From Spinacia oleracea (taxonomy: Eukaryota > Streptophyta > Magnoliopsida > Caryophyllales > Amaranthaceae), in assembly GCF_020520425.1 (NCBI RefSeq), contig NC_079487.1, positions 134,128,385 to 134,192,384 on the forward strand: a stretch of DNA of 64,000 bases. The letters are read 5' to 3'. The position numbers were made by a program, and so were the translations under genes. The notes beneath the pieces are model-generated. The model was given only the letters and a program-made list of their open reading frames with translations, was not told the origin of the DNA and searched no databases. Positions within the stretch are counted from its first letter, which is position 1. Every line of letters begins with the position of its first letter. This document shows, piece by piece, positions 59,801 to 64,000 of the stretch.

Positions 59801-60087
59801 TAAACCTACGGTTGTGAATGCATGAACATGTTTTTTTTAAGAATTGAAAATTTACTACCTTAGTTGTCTTTGTCCTAAGATATTGAAAATTTTACTGGCT
59901 TAGTTGTCTTTATCTTAAGATATTAAAAGCATACACCAAAAAAAAAAAAAAAAATCCCAAAACCTATTGTGCACACGACTTCAAATGAATAATTAGAACT
60001 CGCTCAATATCATTGAGTTGTGAGTTTTTGCTGGCCCGAAAGAGAGTGGGATTTAAAAGCAATCGCCCTTCCTCTAGATAGAATATC

Positions 60088-60280
60088 TTTTTTTACGCAT
60101 AGCACACCCGGTTCACCGGAGCTTAACTCCGATTACATCCGGATCCGACCCGTGTCGCACACCTTGCTTATGGTGGGTGAGTCTCCCAGCAAGAGTGTCT
60201 GTATACGACGAGGCTCGAACCAGAGACCTCCCTTAAGCGACATCAAGCTACTTACCACTTGAGCCAACTTTATGTTGGTA
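60088..60280 (-). mobile_element. Full-length tRNA-derived SINE
   Basis: 193 bp on the minus strand with an 18-bp direct repeat TCCTCTAGATAGAATATC at 60070-60087 and 60281-60298. Near its 5' end are Pol III boxes A (TTGGCTCAAGTGGTAAG) and B (GGTTCGAGCC); a short poly-A closes the 3' end. The perfect target duplication suggests a fairly recent insertion. Confidence 0.9.
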
Positions 60281-60514
60281 TCCTCTAGATAGAATATCAA
60301 ACCAAATAACTTATCATTAATAACACTAAGTTCAATCATGGATTTTGGTCTTTCTTGCAAGCTACAAGTTATAGAAGTAATTAACTACCAAAATTCAAGC
60401 AAAAAGCCAACACCATAATAGTCTACTAGATACGGAGAGTAGTACAGGTTATTGATTGGAAGAGGAACAAAACTTCCCTTTTAGTTTTCTACTACGCCAA
60501 AAAGAAGATCAGGC

Positions 60515-63500
60515 TTACATGTCTACTTGACTATCAGGAACAATTTCTGGAGTCTGACTCTCATTCTGCAACTGCGAAGCCACCAACTTAGCCTTCTTGT
60601 AGCTCCTTGAGCTTCGTAGAACCGATTCCAGATTCAAGCCAGATGAGCTACACAAACAAATACCAGAATCAATCACAATTTCTTGAGTAGAAAATAACAA
60701 ATGAAACTAAAAAAACGTAGCTGAAATTGTTACACTTACTTTGTTTTGGTCCTTCCATTACCTTTTGAAGAATCTGGCAAAAGACATCGGACAAAAAAGA
60801 TTTAGAAAGCAAGACACAAGTAACATCCACATAAAATGCTCACAATGAAATCAATCAACTTCAAAAGTTGTACGATAATAAGATTGTACTAAGCTATAGA
60901 GTTTAAACAACAGGAAGAGTTCACTTGTGAAGAAATTGCAGTCAAAATACACTATAATTTCAGTAAAATTAGCTGATGTAAGAACACCAATGGAAAGAGC
61001 AAAATTCCCCATTGCATTGGCAATCAATGACCAAGATTGATGCACAACAAGAATTTTTGACGACACAACACACTATAATTTCAGTAAATCAGCAGATGAG
61101 CACCAATGAAACAGAGCAAAATTCCCCATTGCATTGGGGGATCAATGACCAAGATTGATGCACAAAAAAGAATTATTGACAGCAATATTAAGCCACACCT
61201 TTGCTCTCTCCTTCCGAAAATTCAGATGAAGATAAATTGTCTGCTGGTGGTTGTGTGGCACTAGAACTTGAAGTATCAGTTCCATCTTCACCAGAAGATG
61301 AACTATTTCCATTTTCAAATATTGCTCTTTTCGTTTCTTTCGTGCTCAAATGGGAAGATTTTTTAGGAGTCTCTTCCAGCTTTTTCGATGGCTCCTTAGC
61401 CTTTGCTCCGTCACGAATCTTCCTTGCTTTACTTTGCAAGACTTCAGAAGACTTGCTTCCATCATCCAAACTTGCACGGGGAACACCAGTTTTTCTCGAA
61501 CTGTTGGTAAGTTCAGCTAGGGTTGGATTCACTTCTTTAGTACTCAGCGGAGGTACGGTCTTATCATGGTTTTGATCAGTAGCGGATTTCTGAAGCTCAG
61601 AAGTTTTTGCAGTGCCCTTTTTCTTCTTCGATCCAACCAAGTTGTGTCCATTAGATGAAGTATCAATAGATGAAGGTTGATCAAGTTTCCTGGCCTTCTG
61701 CTTACTAGCCTGTGGCTTTTCAAGCTGCTGCATCGATTCTGCCAAAACAGCGGATACTTCTAGGCGAGGATCCTGACTGAATTCACCATGAAGTTCTTCA
61801 CCCTGACTCGTTTCTTTATGCTCTTGTGCATCATTCCTCTCAACATCCGCAACAATATCATCAGCCTGTTCAACCTAATCCCGTCCCCGACAAAACAAAA
61901 CAAAACAAAACAAAACAAAACAAAAAAGAAAGTCAGCCATCATTGAATTACTTGCAGCTGCCACACCCTATAAATTTATTTGACAAATAGAATTTCAGTC
62001 CACTTGATTTCACATACACTTTTAGGTGCATCCATTTTTATCGTGTTTTCCAACTGTTGATTCCCAGGAACAGGTTCCTTCTTTTTGCTCTTCTTCATGG
62101 GTTTGTCACTTTGAATCACAGTTTTAGGGACAGCTCTTTCCCCAACACCTTCTTCGGGCTGCTCTTTCAATGGAGACCCAGGAGGGACCCTCTTGGAATC
62201 AGCTTCCCCATTTTGAGACCTCTTCTTCAGTGATCCAATTCCACTCATTGTTTCTACACTCTCTTCAGGTTTGTCATTGTTTTCAGTAACAGGGCTCTTT
62301 GTTTTCTTGACTTTCCTTCTTTTCGCAGTGTGCTCCGACTTCGAGAGAACATCTTCCTCAATTTCCTTCTCTCTTTTAACCAAGTTCAACGATTCATTCT
62401 GAGACAACTCTGTAACATTATTATGGTACAGTTGTGATACTTCTTCAGTATCTGTGTGTTCTCGTTCTCGTTCACTTTCATTTGTTTTCCTTTTCTTAGA
62501 AGTGTTGTCCGACTTCAACAGAGCATCATTCATATCGCATCTTGTCAAAATAGCATCATCCTGTATCATATATTCAGAAAAAAAAAGGGGATAAAAGATT
62601 AAGTGACTGCCAGCTGCTAGACCTCATTAATCCATATTGAGGGAGCTAACTTCTTGGCGACTAGATTTCACTTACTTTTTTTGGAGCATCCATTTCCATT
62701 GCTGTTTCATTTAAATGCTGATTCACAGATAAGTTGGAAGGATCTGCTGCTGGAACAGGTTGCTTTTTTAGACTCCGCTTCTTGGGTTTGTCTTGAATCA
62801 CAGTTACGGGGACAGCTTTTTCCTGAATTTCATCAACTTGTTGCTCTTTCACAGGAGACATAGGAGAGTCCTTTCCAGAAACAGCTTTTCTGTGTCGAGG
62901 CTTTCTCTTGCGAATTTCACTAATAGTTTTGACACTCTCTTCAAGTCTACTAGTATCACCTGGTAATGGAAGTTCTCCGCGAATATGACTTGTGTCAACT
63001 GCTTTTTGATCATCAATTTGTGTTTTGCTAGACAATTCACCTCCTACTTGATGCACTACCTCAACTTCCCCAAAAAAAACTCTGACATTCGTGTCACTGC
63101 CAGGCTTCAAAAGCACTAATGATGGTTGTACAAAAGCAGTATCGCGTTGACCTTCGCATGGTTCATCAAGATTCGTAATGGTACAATCTTTGTCCTGCCA
63201 AAAAGGGAAAATGTAAAAGAAAGGAGAAACAAGACAGAAATAAGCACACCATACAACAATCTGCAGTAAAAAACTTTTTACAAATGAGTATTACTCACAA
63301 TTGTTTGGACATCCAATTTACCCTTATCGCTTGTTTTTTCGTTCAAATCCTCTTCCTTCAAATCCTCTTTCACACCACTCATGGACTGTACATTCTCTTT
63401 CTCACTGTTTTTTTTCTTGTTCATTTTCTTCATTGTCTTCAGTTTCTTCTTCTTCCTTTTCGTTTTACAACTCATATCGAGAGTCACATGAGACTGGGTA

Positions 63501-63817
63501 GATGGATCCACATGTCTGAATTCATCATCATGCTGGGGACGTGATTCAATGTATTGGGATTCATTATGATGCTGGGGATGTGATTCAATGTGTTGGTGTT
63601 CATTATGAAACTGGGGACATCGTTCCACGCGTTGGAATTCAATGTGAGGCTGGGAAAGTGGTTCATAGGGCTTGTATTCAACGGCCTTCTGGATTTCTAA
63701 AGGGCGTCCAGTTGTCCAAACATCAGCAGATACAAACCAAGCCGTTACTACCCCTTGAAAAGCAGTTTTGAGAAGCATATCGTCTGGAAGATGATAGTAG
63801 CTATCATTGAATTTGAC
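60515..63817 (-). CDS. Lys/Ser-rich nuclear-type protein, 3' part (continues off window)
   Basis: Six exons on the minus strand: 63817-63299, 63194-62676, 62560-62018, 61874-61199, 60773-60740 and 60647-60515; phases agree, giving at least 807 residues. The first exon seen starts in phase 0 after an acceptor, so the N-terminus lies beyond the window. It begins VKFNDSYYHLPDDMLLKTAF, then has a His-rich repeat (HNEHQHIESHPQHHNESQ) and Lys-rich stretches (KTKRKKKKLKTMKKMNKKK). The rest is low-complexity with repeated basic clusters like nuclear localisation signals (KKRK, KRRKVKK), acidic/Ser tracts, and a C-terminal NLESVLRSSRSYKKAKL. Two consecutive exons (63194-62676, 62560-62018) are duplicates. 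Family not recognised; a nuclear scaffold or chromatin role is only a guess. Confidence 0.8.
61891..61925. repeat. (CAAAA)7 microsatellite
   Basis: Seven CAAAA units in the intron just upstream of the 61874-61199 exon. Confidence 0.9.
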
Positions 63818-64000
63818 CTACAAAGAGCAACCAAACACCAAGCCGTACAACCAAAATTTCAGCACAATGACTAATAAAATATACAAGTAGTATGCATGTG
63901 TAGTTACAAACATACAAACTCTATCCCCTCGCTTCAATTCATTACAAGATATGTACAATTTTGTCAGTTAAACTCATTTTATCCTTCAATCCCCTTGGAC

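Overview
The window is plant nuclear DNA. It has nuclear-encoded chloroplast proteins, many-exon genes with GT-AG introns, TATA boxes and dense plant-type MITE, hAT, CACTA, SINE and copia repeats. The intronless psbY precursor at 53217-53816 matches, as I remember it, the spinach psbY precursor almost residue for residue, so I infer Amaranthaceae and probably Spinacia; no database was searched.

Layout, left to right. 92-1428 (+): TIC20, a chloroplast inner-envelope import protein, two exons with a MITE in the intron. 3378-10689 (+): CCT5, cytosolic chaperonin epsilon, with a duplicated first exon and leader. 11740-13729 (-): secreted pectate lyase, four exons. 13.9-17.5 kb: MITEs and a probable solo LTR. 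17.5-21.6 kb: a tandem duplication of about 2 kb carrying two intronless orphan genes (18112-18732 and 20249-20839), later hit by a CACTA MITE, a LINE fragment and a Stowaway MITE. 21.9-24.4 kb: MITEs in AT-rich DNA. 24383-29373 (-): a whole-looking, very young Ty1/copia element inserted in an older GC-rich hAT-like repeat. 30.2-36.5 kb: a tandem duplication of about 2 kb; its second copy holds a nest of hAT elements and a solo LTR, and its first copy preserves the empty insertion site. 36561-40262 (-): seven-bladed RCC1-type protein, five exons, one GC-AG intron. 40.3-45.4 kb: no gene seen, only microsatellite and MITEs. 45379-50925 (-): ALB4-type Oxa1/YidC/Alb3 insertase, 11 exons, with a degenerate minisatellite just upstream. 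53217-53816 (+): PSBY. 56498-57271 (+): membrane-anchored methyltransferase-like protein with a minimal uORF. 57.3-60.5 kb: repeats, including a full-length tRNA-derived SINE. 60515 to beyond 63817 (-): the 3' part of a lysine/serine-rich, probably nuclear protein gene with a duplicated internal exon.

The genes do not form an operon or cluster. TIC20, ALB4 and PSBY all serve the chloroplast, but their proximity looks coincidental. The most interesting signal is the paired CCT5 first exons: both open, both ending in the same phase at a good donor, and diverged almost only at silent sites over their second half. This suggests two functional alternative promoters and N-termini. The two orphan genes and the well-dated transposon nests come next. 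Exon limits were set by eye from splice signals, reading phase and remembered homologs.
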